From the NCBI GenBank assembly GCA_963828415.1, contig CAWHEI010000003.1, forward strand, positions 558,001 to 622,000: a stretch of DNA of 64,000 nt, given 5' to 3'. Below are positions 1 through 8,705 of the stretch, piece after piece. This DNA is from Sva-07 sp963828415 (GTDB taxonomy: Bacteria > Actinomycetota > Acidimicrobiia > Acidimicrobiales > Ilumatobacteraceae). Position numbers and translations under genes: made by a program. Within the stretch, counting starts at the first letter, position 1; the number at the start of each line of letters is the position of its first letter. The notes beneath the pieces are model-generated. The model was given only the letters and a program-made list of their open reading frames with translations. It was not told where the DNA came from and searched no databases.

Positions 1-391
1 GCTCGTCGAGGTAGGCGATCAGATCCCCGTCATCGAGGGTGAAACGGCGCCGGAATGCCACACCCAGCGGATCGACCGACGTCGCTCGATAGAACGGCGC
101 GGCGATCGGCGCCCGCCAGTCGACGACGACCGGATCGTGCTGGTCGTCCTCGATGTGACGGCGCCCGATGTACCACTCGTCGATGCGACCGAAGAAGTCG
201 CCTGCACCCGGACCACGAAGATCCTCCAACGCATCGGCGACGGTGACCTCGATGTACTCCTTGGTGATCGCGTCCGCCGCGCTCTCGGGGTCGAGGGCAC
301 CGAGCCGGTCGATCATGCGGTCGCGCGACGCCCGCGAGAAGGCCAGGCGGGCGCGCTCGGTATCGAGATCGGGGAAGAGGTCGGCCGCCAT
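1..391 (-). CDS. HelD/HelR-like UvrD-family helicase, N-terminal part
   Basis: The gene runs off the left edge; about 130 N-terminal codons are present, read leftwards from an ATG at 391. Visible family motifs are FGRI (residues 67-70), YIGRRHI (74-80), DWRAP (91-95) and FYRAT (100-104), which precede the first ATPase domain in HelD/HelR proteins. Members of this family are superfamily 1 motors that bind RNA polymerase and recycle stalled or inhibited enzyme; some confer rifamycin tolerance. The Walker motifs lie outside the window, so activity cannot be judged. It is divergent from plsY. The family call rests on the N-terminal motifs only. Confidence 0.8.
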   Translation of the reverse strand, partial: MAADLFPDLDTERARLAFSRASRDRMIDRLGALDPESAADAITKEYIEVTVADALEDLRGPGAGDFFGRIDEWYIGRRHIEDDQHDPVVVDWRAPIAAPFYRATSVDPLGVAFRRRFTLDDGDLIAYLDE

Positions 392-447
392 GGGGTCAGC
401 CAACGTAGCGGCACCGATTCGGCGAAGGTCGGGGGATTTTCGATCGG

Positions 448-1044
448 ATGGTGCAAGGATCGATTCCCGTGTTGCTGCTGGTGTTGATCGCCTACGTCCT
501 CGGCACCTTTCCGTCGGCGATCCTGATCGCACGGGCCAACGGCGTCGACATCTCGACGTTCGGCTCCGGCAACCCTGGTGCGTCCAACGTCACGCGGGCC
601 CTCGGCTGGCGCAAGGGGGCATGGGTCTATGCGCTCGATGCCGGCAAAGGCGCACTCGCTGCCGGCCTCGGACTTGCCCTCGACGGGCGCCCTGCGGCGT
701 ACTGGTGTGCGGCCGCGGCCGTCGTCGGTCACATGTTCCCGGTGTTCCGACACTTCAAGGGCGGCAAGGGCGTGGCCACCGGTTCCGGTGCACTCCTCGT
801 CGTCCAACCCATCCTCGCGCCGCTGGCGGTGGGCGTCTGGTGGATCGTCACGAAGGTCACCGGAAAGGCCGCGCTCGGTTCGGTCATCGCGGTCAGCCTC
901 GTGCCGATCGGCATCATCGTGATGGACCAGCCGCGCTGGGAACTGCTCGCCGTCGCCGGCGTCTGCGCACTGATCCTGCTGAAGCATGCCGGCAACATCA
1001 AGCGGCTGATTCGACGGGAAGAGCACTCGCTCAGCCAGAATTGA
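448..1044 (+). CDS. plsY: Glycerol-3-phosphate acyltransferase PlsY
   Basis: A 198-residue integral membrane protein of normal PlsY length. PlsY transfers the acyl group of acyl-phosphate to glycerol-3-phosphate, the first step of phospholipid synthesis, at the cytoplasmic membrane. The three family signatures are visible: GSGNPGASNVTRALG near residue 35, FKGGKGVATG near residue 105, and HAGNIKRLIRREE near the C-terminus. Hydrophobic stretches at residues 6-27, 66-90, 113-133 and 140-180 fit the multi-span topology. It stands alone between the divergent helicase gene and the reductase that starts 26 bp downstream. Confidence 0.95.
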   Translation: MVQGSIPVLLLVLIAYVLGTFPSAILIARANGVDISTFGSGNPGASNVTRALGWRKGAWVYALDAGKGALAAGLGLALDGRPAAYWCAAAAVVGHMFPVFRHFKGGKGVATGSGALLVVQPILAPLAVGVWWIVTKVTGKAALGSVIAVSLVPIGIIVMDQPRWELLAVAGVCALILLKHAGNIKRLIRREEHSLSQN

Positions 1045-1069
1045 CCGTGCCCGCCAGAATGGACACCCC

Positions 1070-2960
1070 ATGCAGTTGCTGACGCCCATCACCTTCGGTT
1101 CTCGCACGGCCGAGAACCGAGTCGTGTTCGGACCACACGTCACCAACCTCGGCGACGACCGCCGCTCGATACCTGAACGCCTCGTGGCGTACTACGAACG
1201 TCGGGCCGCAGGTGGATGCGGAACGATCGTGGTCGAAGGCGCGTCGGTGCATCCGTCCGACTGGCCGTACGAACGATCGCTGCTCGCCGAGCGGTGCGGC
1301 GACCGCTGGTCGGCGGTCGTGAGCGCGTGTCGCCCGCACGGTTCGCTCGTCATCGCGTCACTCGACCACGCCGGTGGTCAGGGTTCGTCTGCGTACAGCC
1401 AGGCACCACTCTGGGCCCCGTCGCCGCGTCCCCGAGGTGAACTCGCGAGAGGTCCCCAAGTGGATGGAGGCCGACGACATCGCCGCCGTTGTCGATGGCT
1501 TCGCGGCGGCCACGAAGCTCGCTGTCGACGCCGATCTCGACGGCGTCGAGATCAACGCCGGCCAGCACAGCCTGGTCCGCCAATTCCTGTCCGGGCTCAC
1601 CAACCACCGCGACGACGCATGGGGCCAGGATCGTCTGTTGTTCGCCCGCCAGGTGATCGAGGCCACGCGAGGTGCCGTTGGCGATCGCATCGTCGGGTTG
1701 CGTCTCTCGTGCGACGAGCTCGCACCATGGGCAGGGATCACCCCCGAGATGGCTCCCGACATCGCCGTGGCGCTGGTCGCCGCGGGCCTCGACTACGTGG
1801 TGGTCACCCGCGGCTCGATCTTCACCGTCGAGAAGACCCGGCCCGACTTCCACGAGCCGACCGGGTTCAACATCGAGGTGTGCCGATCCGTTCGCAATGC
1901 GGTGCACGAGACGCATCCTGAGGTGCCGGTGATCCTCCAGGGCTCGATCGTCGAGGTCGGCCAGGCCGAGTGGGCGCTCGGCGGCTACGACGATGACGCC
2001 CTGTGCGACGCCGTCGAGATGACGCGTGCGCAGATCGCCGATCCCGATCTGGTCGCCAAGGTGAGCGCCGGCGACACCAATCGCGTTCGGCCGTGCACCC
2101 GCTGCAACCAGACCTGCCAGGTGCGCGACGCCCGCAACCCGATCGTCACCTGCATCGGCGAACCCTCCAGCGGACGCGAGTCCGACGACCCCGACTGGTA
2201 CGTGGCGTCGCCGCACCCTCGAGATGTCGTGGTCGTGGGCGCCGGGCCGGCCGGGCTCGAGGCCGCCCGAGTCGCCGCACTCCGAGGCCATCGGGTCACC
2301 GTGATCGAAGCGAGCGACCAGATCGGTGGCCTCGCCGCCGTAGCTGGACCCAACACGGCCCTCGTCGACTGGTGGCGCAGCGAGCACGACCGGCTCGGTA
2401 CCGACATCCGGCTGGCAACCACGACCTGGGACATGAGCGAGCACACCACGGTCATCCAGGCCACCGGCTCCGCCCAGGGCGTCCGCGGCTACGAGATCGA
2501 CGATGATGCGATCGTCGTCGACGTGGTCGATGTCCGTCGCGGAACTGTCGAACTCCCCGACGACGGCACCATCGTCGTGTTCGATCCGATCGGGGGCCCG
2601 ATCGGTGTTGCGCTCGCCGAGGAAATCGGCGACCGGGCGGTGCTCATCACGCAGGACAACATCGCCGGAAACGAGCTCTCGCGCACCGGCGACCTGGCGC
2701 CGGCGAACACCCGGCTCGCGCAGGCAGGGGTCACGATCGAGCGCCGCACGCTGCTGCGAGTCGCACGTGCTAGCGAGGTCGAAGTCGAAGACCGATACTC
2801 GGGTGAGCGGCGACGGATCGCGTGTGCGGCCCTCGTCGACTGCGGATTCCGTGTGCCGAGCGAGCTGATCGACGGCACCGTGCAGATCGGCGATGCGGTC
2901 GCACCCCGCACGATCCACGAAGCGGTCCTCGAAGCCCGCCGCGCAGCCCTCGCGATCTGA
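1070..2960 (+). pseudogene. Old Yellow Enzyme/TMADH-like NADH:flavin oxidoreductase, frameshifted
   Basis: The protein is coherent only across two frames. The first begins MQLLTPITFGSRTAENRV at 1070 and runs to about 1430 (APLWAPS). The second continues with VPEVNSREVPKWMEADDI to 2960. The joined product would be about 630 residues, normal for 2,4-dienoyl-CoA reductase/trimethylamine dehydrogenase-type enzymes. It has an N-terminal FMN barrel, then C-x2-C-x3-C-x11-C (CTRCNQTCQ at about 2097) for a 4Fe-4S cluster, then an FAD/NAD domain with VVVGAGPAGLEAARVAALRG. Some relatives belong to the mycofactocin-associated FadH/OYE group, which is possible here but not shown. The break lies in tcgccgcgtcccc near 1430 and is either a real mutation or a sequence error. 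Confidence 0.75.
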
Positions 2961-2964
2961 CGCC

Positions 2965-2997
2965 GATTACATCAGGGGTCAGACCCGCGATGTAATC
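2965..2997. repeat. Nested inverted repeat after the reductase gene
   Basis: GATTACATC and GATGTAATC are perfect 9-bp arms enclosing an inner GGGTC-a-GACCC stem. The structure starts 4 bp after the stop codon of the reductase. It could act as a terminator or be a REP-like element; no T-tract follows. Confidence 0.6.
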
Positions 2998-3023
2998 GAC
3001 TCGCTCGGCAACACTCGGTTCGC

Positions 3024-3137
3024 ATGGCGATCAACGACCGGCTCTTCGACCTGACCGGCCGCGTGGCGGACCTGGCGAGCGATGCGTCGTCGTACACGAC
3101 CGGCACCGTGATCGACGTCGACGGTGGCCCACGATGA
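3024..3137 (+). pseudogene. In-frame internal-deletion remnant of a short-chain dehydrogenase
   Basis: A 37-codon open frame joins two recognisable ends of an SDR. Residues 1-14 (MAINDRLFDLTGRV) match an SDR N-terminus just before the TGxxxGxG nucleotide-binding loop. Residues 15-37 (ADLASDASSYTTGTVIDVDG and GPR) match the standard SDR C-terminus. About 210-220 central codons, with the Rossmann core and Ser-Tyr-Lys triad, are absent, so no enzyme can be made. The stop codon overlaps an ATG at 3134 (ATGA), so the scar may still couple translation to the next gene. The SDR reading is inferred from family knowledge. Confidence 0.65.
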
Positions 3138-3732
3138 AGCAGCGCATCGGAGCCTGGGTCTTCGGCTGACGCGCTGGGAGACCGATGGCCGCCCGCCCGA
3201 GCTGCGTCGCTATGTGGCAATCGCCGCTCCCCACACGACCAACCGGGATCTGCTGTACCTGCTCCTGCACGCCTGGTACCACGACCTCTCGATCTCGTGG
3301 CTCGGCAAGCAGTCGCTCCTTCGCTGGCCAGCTGGCCCGGTCCTGCGCAAGCTCGGAGGTGTCCCCGTCGAACGCGACAGCAAGTCGGGGCTGGTCCAGT
3401 CGCTGGCCGATCGCTTCGACGACGCCGCTGCGCACGACCGGCGCTTCGTGCTCATCATCCCACCGGAGGGAACCCGCAGCGCCGGCGACTACTGGAAGTC
3501 GGGCTTCTACGAGATCGCCCGCGCGGCCGACGTGCCGATCGTGTGCATCTACCTCGACTACGAACGCCGCGTCGGCGGCTTCGGCCCGACGGTCGAGGTG
3601 ACTGGCGATGTCGACGCCGACCTGTCGACGATCCGCGACTTCGTCACCGGGGTACGCGGCAAGTACCCCGATTTGGCGAGCACCGTGGCATTCCGGCCAC
3701 GACACGAGAGCAACGACGACGAGCCGGACTGA
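3124..3732 (+). CDS. Lysophospholipid acyltransferase (PlsC-like)
   Basis: A protein of about 200 residues with the acyltransferase HX4D motif (HTTNRD, about residue 37) and the downstream PPEGTRS motif (about residue 113), as in 1-acyl-sn-glycerol-3-phosphate acyltransferases. The short relatives of this type act on lysophospholipids at the inner membrane. The start is uncertain. The ATG at 3124 keeps the frame open but gives an unusual N-terminus. The ATG at 3134 gives a more natural one (MKQRIGAWVFG), yet hits a stop after 11 codons unless one base is missing near 3166. The gene may therefore carry a 5' frameshift. It follows the SDR remnant directly and is about 70 bp upstream of an acyl-CoA synthetase, a lipid-related context. 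Confidence 0.75.
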   Translation: MAHDEAAHRSLGLRLTRWETDGRPPELRRYVAIAAPHTTNRDLLYLLLHAWYHDLSISWLGKQSLLRWPAGPVLRKLGGVPVERDSKSGLVQSLADRFDDAAAHDRRFVLIIPPEGTRSAGDYWKSGFYEIARAADVPIVCIYLDYERRVGGFGPTVEVTGDVDADLSTIRDFVTGVRGKYPDLASTVAFRPRHESNDDEPD

Positions 3733-3798
3733 CGACGCCCAGCCACGGGTCGAATGCCGTGTGACCATCGCCACATCGGTCTCGCTACTGTGACCGCC

Positions 3799-5421
3799 AT
3801 GGAGATGCACTTCGCCACCGTCTGGGAATCGATCGCAGATGCGATCCCCGACCTGCCCGCCACGACACACGGGTCTGTGACCCGGACGTGGGCCGAGTAC
3901 GACGACCGCGCCGCCCGAGTCGCCGGCGCCCTCAGCGCTGCCGGACTCGGACCAGACTCCAAGGTGTCGCTGTTCATGTACAACTCGAACGAGTTCATGG
4001 AGTCGCAGTTCGGCGTGTTCAAGATGCGCGGCGTTCCGATCAACGTCAACTATCGCTACCTCGACGACGAACTCTGGTACCTCCTCGACAACTCCGATTC
4101 CGAGGCGATCATCTTCCACTCCTCGCTCGGTGACCGCGTGGCGCGCGTTGTCGAGCGGCTCCCGAAGATCAAGCTGCTGATCGAGGTCGATGACGGCGAC
4201 GCCGGCCAGGTGCCGAATGCGCTCGCCTACGACGACGTCATCGCCGGCACCGAGCCGATGGAACGAATCGAGCGCTCCGAGGACGACCTCTACATGCTGT
4301 ACACCGGCGGCACGACCGGCATGCCGAAGGGCGTGATGTACGACATGGGCGGCATGACGCGCGGCTTCGTGATGCTCGGGTTGCCGATGCTCGGCCTCGC
4401 GGCGCCGGACGACGCCGATTCCATCGGGGAGATGATCGCCGGTGCATCGGTGAACGGCAGCACGTTGGTGTCGATCCCGGCTGCACCGCTGATGCACGGC
4501 ACCGGCTGCTGGCTCGGGTGGTTCATCCCCCACCTCGCCGGTGGACACGTCGTCACGCTCGAGAACCGCAGCCTCGATGCGCACGAGCTGTTGGCCACCG
4601 TCGAGCGACACAAGGTCACGTCGTTGACGATCGTCGGCGACAGCTTCGCGAAGCCGATCATCCGAGCACTCGACGAGGGCAAGCCCGGCGGCGAGCCGTA
4701 CGACACCTCATCGGTCGGCATGTTCATCTCCTCCGGCGTGATGTGGACCTCCGAGGTGAAGCAGCAGATCCTCGACCGGATCGAGCAGGCGGTGCTCGTC
4801 GACGCAATCGGTTCGTCCGAGGGGTCGATGGGCACACAGATCACCATGAAGGGTGTGCCAACCGAGACCGCCACGTTCAGCAAGATGCCCGAGACCAAGG
4901 TCTTCACCGACGACGACCGCGAGGTCGAGCCCGGCTCGGACGAGGTCGGCATGGTCGCCGCCGGCGGCAACGTCCCGATCGGGTACTACAAGGACGAGGC
5001 GAAGTCGGCCAAGACGTTCCGCGTGATCAACGGCGTCCGGTACTCGTTCCCCGGCGACTTCGCGAAGATCGCCGCCGACGGGTCGCTGATCCTGCTCGGA
5101 CGTGGCAGCCAGGTCATCAACACCGGCGGCGAGAAGGTGTTCCCCGAGGAGGTCGAGGAGGCCGTCAAGCGTGTCGACGGCGTGCGCGACTGCCTCGTCG
5201 TCGGCATCGAGAACGAGAAGTTCGGCCAAGCGGTCACCGCCGTCGTGTCGCTCGAAGACGGTGCTGCGATCGATTCGGCGAGCATCATCGCATCGGTCAA
5301 GAACGATCTCGCCGGCTACAAGGCGCCGAAGTCGGTCATCTTCGTCGATCACGTCCCCCGGGCCCCGAACGGCAAGGCCGACTACCGCGCCGCCAAGGAC
5401 CACGCCGAAGCCGCCGTCTGA
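3799..5421 (+). CDS. Acyl-CoA synthetase (AMP-binding, FadD type)
   Basis: A 540-residue adenylate-forming ligase expected to activate a carboxylic acid as acyl-AMP and then acyl-CoA. The P-loop-like motif YTGGTTGMPKG is near residue 170. The hinge region GDFAKIAADGSLILLGRGSQVINTGGEK follows as two adjoining motifs, and a C-terminal lysine lies in PNGKADYRAAK. The usual YTSGTTG is YTGGTTG here, a form common in actinobacterial FadD-like proteins. The ATG at 3799 was chosen because TACTGT ends 7 nt before it, as at other starts in this window, and the open frame further upstream is unlike the family. Substrate unknown; the lipid-gene neighbours suggest fatty or aromatic acids. Confidence 0.88.
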   Translation: MEMHFATVWESIADAIPDLPATTHGSVTRTWAEYDDRAARVAGALSAAGLGPDSKVSLFMYNSNEFMESQFGVFKMRGVPINVNYRYLDDELWYLLDNSDSEAIIFHSSLGDRVARVVERLPKIKLLIEVDDGDAGQVPNALAYDDVIAGTEPMERIERSEDDLYMLYTGGTTGMPKGVMYDMGGMTRGFVMLGLPMLGLAAPDDADSIGEMIAGASVNGSTLVSIPAAPLMHGTGCWLGWFIPHLAGGHVVTLENRSLDAHELLATVERHKVTSLTIVGDSFAKPIIRALDEGKPGGEPYDTSSVGMFISSGVMWTSEVKQQILDRIEQAVLVDAIGSSEGSMGTQITMKGVPTETATFSKMPETKVFTDDDREVEPGSDEVGMVAAGGNVPIGYYKDEAKSAKTFRVINGVRYSFPGDFAKIAADGSLILLGRGSQVINTGGEKVFPEEVEEAVKRVDGVRDCLVVGIENEKFGQAVTAVVSLEDGAAIDSASIIASVKNDLAGYKAPKSVIFVDHVPRAPNGKADYRAAKDHAEAAV

Positions 5422-5426
5422 CCCGC

Positions 5427-5473
5427 TTCTCGTGAACAAATGCACGCGCCACAGGTGGATTTGTTCACGAGAA
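5427..5473. repeat. Palindrome with CTCGTGAACAA arms, copy 1
   Basis: Perfect 15-bp arms (TTCTCGTGAACAAAT and its complement) around a 17-nt loop, 5 nt after the stop codon of the acyl-CoA synthetase and before a convergent gene. A second copy with the same arm core lies at 13525-13569. It could act as a bidirectional terminator. Confidence 0.7.
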
Positions 5474-5496
5474 CGGCGCAGTTGGTCACGGTCTCC

Positions 5497-6423
5497 TCAG
5501 GTGAGGGCGAACCAGGGTGACGCGGCGAGGTCGGCGTCGAAGATCGCTCGGTCCTCCGGGTCGGCAATCGCAACCGCACGTGCGGCGGCCAACTCGACGT
5601 TTGCCTCGGCGTTGCGACCGAGCAACGCCAGCGCTCGCGCTCGCGCCTCGTGGGCATAGCCGAGATCGAAGTCTCGAAGGTCGGCCTCGGCGACCACCGC
5701 TGCGCACTCGTCGGCGTGGTGCAGTGCGAGGTCGCCGTATCCGAGGACCACATGACAGCGCGACAGCAGCCACGCTGCCCTCGCCGCATTCTCGGGCGTT
5801 CGACCAGCGGCACGACGCCAGTGATATCCAGCTGCGTAGGCCCGACTCAGCAGCTCGGTCGGGTCGGGTGCTTGGTCGTCGAGCAACTCCCACACCGAGT
5901 TGTTGGCGTCGATGGCCTGAGCGCGGTGCCAGGTTCCTTCTACCTCCTCACCCGTCACCAAGCCTTCGGCGGTGTCGACAGGTGGCATCGGATGGCCGGT
6001 CTCGATCAGCGTCTTCAAGCTGTCGAGGATCTCCACCCAGCCGAGCCGGACGTGTTCCCACGTCAACGGGCTGAGCGCAAGGTCACCGTGGCGCAACGTC
6101 ACGCGTGTGACCGAGTCGTCGTCGTTGGCCGAGGCCAGCCGCCACTCGACGCGGCCGGGAGGTTCGGCCGACAGCGCCGTGTCGTACAGCACATGCCACG
6201 TCATCACGAGGCGGTGCGGCGGATCGATCTCCTCGATGACGCCCTCCACCGCGTCTCGATCACCGGGGAGCACGTTGCGATACCCGGACCCCGGGCGGAA
6301 GTCGGACAGGAACGTCGTGCCGTGGAAGTACTGACGAGTGAACTCGGGATCGAGCAACGCATCCCAGACGCGTTGCAGCGGTGCGTGGATGTAGATCTCG
6401 TAGATGTGTGCTGTTGCGGGCAT
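5497..6423 (-). CDS. SRPBCC (AHSA1-type) protein with helical C-terminal domain
   Basis: A 308-residue protein in two parts. Residues 1-145 form an SRPBCC/AHSA1 lipid-binding fold (IYEIYIHAPLQRVWDALLDPEFTRQYF at the start, in two pieces). Residues 160-308 are Ala-rich helices with TPR-like spacing (RAAWLLSRCHVVLGYGDLAL, then HEARARALALLGRNAEA). The ATG at 6423 is 5 nt after the stop codon of the ArsR gene, so the two are an operon. ArsR-SRPBCC pairs are common in actinobacteria; the SRPBCC partner usually binds a small hydrophobic ligand, function unknown. A similar pair lacking the helical extension is at 31661-32379. Confidence 0.8.
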   Translation of the reverse strand: MPATAHIYEIYIHAPLQRVWDALLDPEFTRQYFHGTTFLSDFRPGSGYRNVLPGDRDAVEGVIEEIDPPHRLVMTWHVLYDTALSAEPPGRVEWRLASANDDDSVTRVTLRHGDLALSPLTWEHVRLGWVEILDSLKTLIETGHPMPPVDTAEGLVTGEEVEGTWHRAQAIDANNSVWELLDDQAPDPTELLSRAYAAGYHWRRAAGRTPENAARAAWLLSRCHVVLGYGDLALHHADECAAVVAEADLRDFDLGYAHEARARALALLGRNAEANVELAAARAVAIADPEDRAIFDADLAASPWFALT

Positions 6424-6428
6424 GACCG

Positions 6429-6749
6429 TCACGCTCCTTCGCTTCGGTCGCGCAGCGCCAGGAGCCCTGCGACATGGGGTTCGGCGTACCGCGAGATCCA
6501 TCGGTCGTGGATCTCGCGGATCGGCACGGGATTCAAGTGGTGGAACTTCTCGCGACCCTGCTTGTCGGTGACGACGAGTTGCGCGGCCTCGAGCAGGCGG
6601 AGGTGCTTCATCACGCCGAAGCGGGTCATCTCGGGGAACGCCTCGACAAGGCTCGACAAGGTCTGGCCGTCGTCATCGGCCAGCGCGTCGAGCAACGCCC
6701 GTCTCGTGGGGTCCGCGAGCGCCTTGAACACGTTGTCGAGGTCGTCCAC
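6429..6749 (-). CDS. ArsR/SmtB-family transcriptional regulator
   Basis: A winged-helix repressor of about 106 residues with the family opening VFKALADPTRRALLDAL and recognition region FGVMKHLRLLEAAQLV. No metal-binding Cys cluster is visible, so this is an ArsR of the non-metal, SRPBCC-linked type. An ATG exists at 6758, but the promoter's -10 box overlaps it. The GTG at 6749 lies 7 nt after TATCAT and matches the leaderless pattern seen elsewhere, so I chose it. It is first in a two-gene operon with the SRPBCC protein and probably autoregulated through the inverted repeat in its own promoter. Confidence 0.85.
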   Translation of the reverse strand: MDDLDNVFKALADPTRRALLDALADDDGQTLSSLVEAFPEMTRFGVMKHLRLLEAAQLVVTDKQGREKFHHLNPVPIREIHDRWISRYAEPHVAGLLALRDRSEGA

Positions 6750-6756
6750 GCCGGAC

Positions 6757-6786
6757 ATGATAGGTGACTATCTGGTCACATATCAA
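6757..6786 (-). promoter_or_regulatory. Promoter with built-in operator for the ArsR-SRPBCC operon
   Basis: On the minus strand TTGATA (6786-6781) and TATCAT (6762-6757) are separated by 18 bp. The spacer contains the inverted repeat GTGAC-N6-GTCAC (6764-6779). A repressor bound there would block RNA polymerase, which fits ArsR autoregulation. The predicted transcript starts at or next to the GTG at 6749. Confidence 0.6.
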
Positions 6787-6814
6787 GTGCGATCGAAGGG
6801 CCGCGCCCGACCGG

Positions 6815-7567
6815 TCAGCTCTGGAGCTTCTCGACGAAGAAGTCGAGGACGCGCGACACGCTGGCCTCGTCGCGTTGTTCGGTGAGCACGGAGTGGTCCG
6901 TCGACTTGGAGCTCGGGAGTTCGATCGCGATGAACGCGTCGCCGAGCAACTCACGAAGCGACGAGAAGCGATCGCCGACCAGCTTGTCGCCGGTGAATCG
7001 CAGGCCGAGCACCTGGCACCCCGCTGCTGCCCGCTCGGCGATCGCCGCCGCATCGTCGGGCGACAGGTTGAGATCGGCGCCACGCGCTTTGCCGATCGGG
7101 AGCGGCATCGACGGCTGCGACAGAACCGGGGCGAGCATGATGTCGTCGACCATCATCCCGAGCGCGAAACCGCCGGAGAAGCACATCCCGACCGCGCCGA
7201 CGCCCGGACCGCCCACCTCCTGATGCAGGTTGCGGGCGAGCGCCCGCAACCACGCGATGATCGGCGACGTCTGGTTGAGGGCGAACGACGTGAACTCCCG
7301 AGCGATGCACACCTTGGCCATCTGCTGCATCGCATATGCATTCGAGGGTGCCTTGCCAGGGGTCCCGGCGAGTGACGGCATGATCACGGTGAAGCCGCGG
7401 TCGACGACCTCGTTCGCGAACTTCGCGACGAGCGGCGTGATGCCGGGAATCTCGTGGATCACGATCACGCCCGGGCCTTCGCCGCGTCGATAGGTCGGCC
7501 GGGTCAGACCGGCGGACGTGAACTCCCCGACCTCCCAACCCTCGAGAACGTCGGTCGTGCTGCTCAT
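6815..7567 (-). CDS. Dienelactone hydrolase family protein
   Basis: A 250-residue alpha/beta hydrolase. It shows VIVIHEIPGI near residue 35 (the Glu that orients the nucleophile in dienelactone hydrolase), the nucleophile elbow GMCFSGG near residue 127, and a late histidine in STDHSVL near residue 223, with a plausible Asp before it. Cys in the elbow is the family hallmark, whereas serine hydrolases have GxSxG. The reaction is hydrolysis of a lactone or ester; the true substrate is unknown. Single gene, convergent with none and followed 66 bp later by the ArsR promoter. Confidence 0.85.
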   Translation of the reverse strand: MSSTTDVLEGWEVGEFTSAGLTRPTYRRGEGPGVIVIHEIPGITPLVAKFANEVVDRGFTVIMPSLAGTPGKAPSNAYAMQQMAKVCIAREFTSFALNQTSPIIAWLRALARNLHQEVGGPGVGAVGMCFSGGFALGMMVDDIMLAPVLSQPSMPLPIGKARGADLNLSPDDAAAIAERAAAGCQVLGLRFTGDKLVGDRFSSLRELLGDAFIAIELPSSKSTDHSVLTEQRDEASVSRVLDFFVEKLQS

Positions 7568-7595
7568 GGTGGGATCTTGTCAGATCACGTCGAGT

Positions 7596-8635
7596 TCAGA
7601 GACGCCGCATCGCGTCGAGCGCCGACTCCGCAAGGATCTCGGTGCCGACCTTGAACGCGTTGAGTTGCTCGTCGCTGATGGCCTGGTCGCCCATTGCGCC
7701 GTGCAGGTACCGGGCGTACACGCCCTCGGAGATCACGGCGAGGCGGAACGACCCGAAGGCGATGTAGTAGTCGATCTGCGAGAGGTCGCGACCCGTGCGA
7801 GTCGCGTAGCGCTCGAGCAGGTCGGCGTAGGCCGGAAACCCGTCGATGCCGGTCGGGTCGTTCGGGACGACTCTGTACGGTGCCGGGGTCGGCCCAGTAG
7901 ACGCCGACGTAGCCGACGTCGGCGAGCGGGTCGCCCAGCGTGCACAGCTCCCAGTCGAGCACGGCGTTGATCCGGCCCCGGGAGACATCGGTGAGCACGT
8001 TGCCGAACCGATAGTCGCCGTGAGCGATCGACACGCCCTGTTGATCGGGGAACCGCTCGGCCAGGCGCCGTGCCACCTCCTCGACCGCCGGCAGTTCCCG
8101 CGTCTTCGAGCGCTCCCACTGGGTGCTCCAGCGTTTCACCTGCCGCTCGACGTACCCCTCACGCTTCGCCAGATCGCCGAGGCCGACGGCGTCGACGTCG
8201 ACGTCGTGGAGGTCGGCGAGCACGTCGATCAGATCGAAACCTGCCGCCCGACGGTTGTCGACCGTGAGCAGTCCTCCCTTGTCGGCGCTGTCGAGCACCA
8301 CGCCGTCGACGAACCCCATCACGTAGAACGGCGCGCCGTTCACCTGGTCGTCGGCGCAGAGTCCGAGTGCCGGCGGGACGGGAACGTCGGACTTCCCGAC
8401 GGCCGGAGATGATCTTGTGCTCGCGGGCCATGTCGTGGGCCGTTGCGAGCACGGCACCAGTCGGCGGGCGTCGGAGGACGTACTTCGTGCCGTCAGCACC
8501 TGTGACCGTGTAGGTCAGGTTCGAGCGACCGCCGACGATCGCATCGAACTGGAACGGGGCGGTGGCACCGTCGATGTTGTCGACGAGCCAGGCCGTCACT
8601 CGGTCGACGTCGATGCCGTGAATCGTTTCGTGCAC
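7596..8635 (-). pseudogene. Aminoglycoside phosphotransferase-like (APH family) kinase, two frameshifts
   Basis: The family protein of about 345 residues is readable only over three segments. MHETIHGIDVDRVTAWLVDN to AREHKIIS runs 8635-8405. KSDVPVPPALGLCADDQ through WADPGT runs from about 8400 to 7880. VVPNDPTGIDGFPAYADLLE to the end stops at 7596. The catalytic loop SIAHGDYRFGNVLTD and the metal-binding AVLDWELCTLGDP are intact in the middle segment. Such proteins are often linked to acyl-CoA dehydrogenases; none is adjacent. Two single-base indels (near 8405 and 7878) break it, either a recent pseudogene or sequence errors. Start GTG at 8635. Confidence 0.75.
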
Positions 8636-8705
8636 GGAGGTCGACCGTAGCCGCCGTCAACGAGTGACGCCGGTGCCAAGCACCGCGTCAGCTCCTGCGT
8701 TGTGG

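Noticed and set aside
2965..2997. Riboswitch or attachment site after the reductase
   Set aside because: A simple nested palindrome with no conserved aptamer features and no partner copy in the window.
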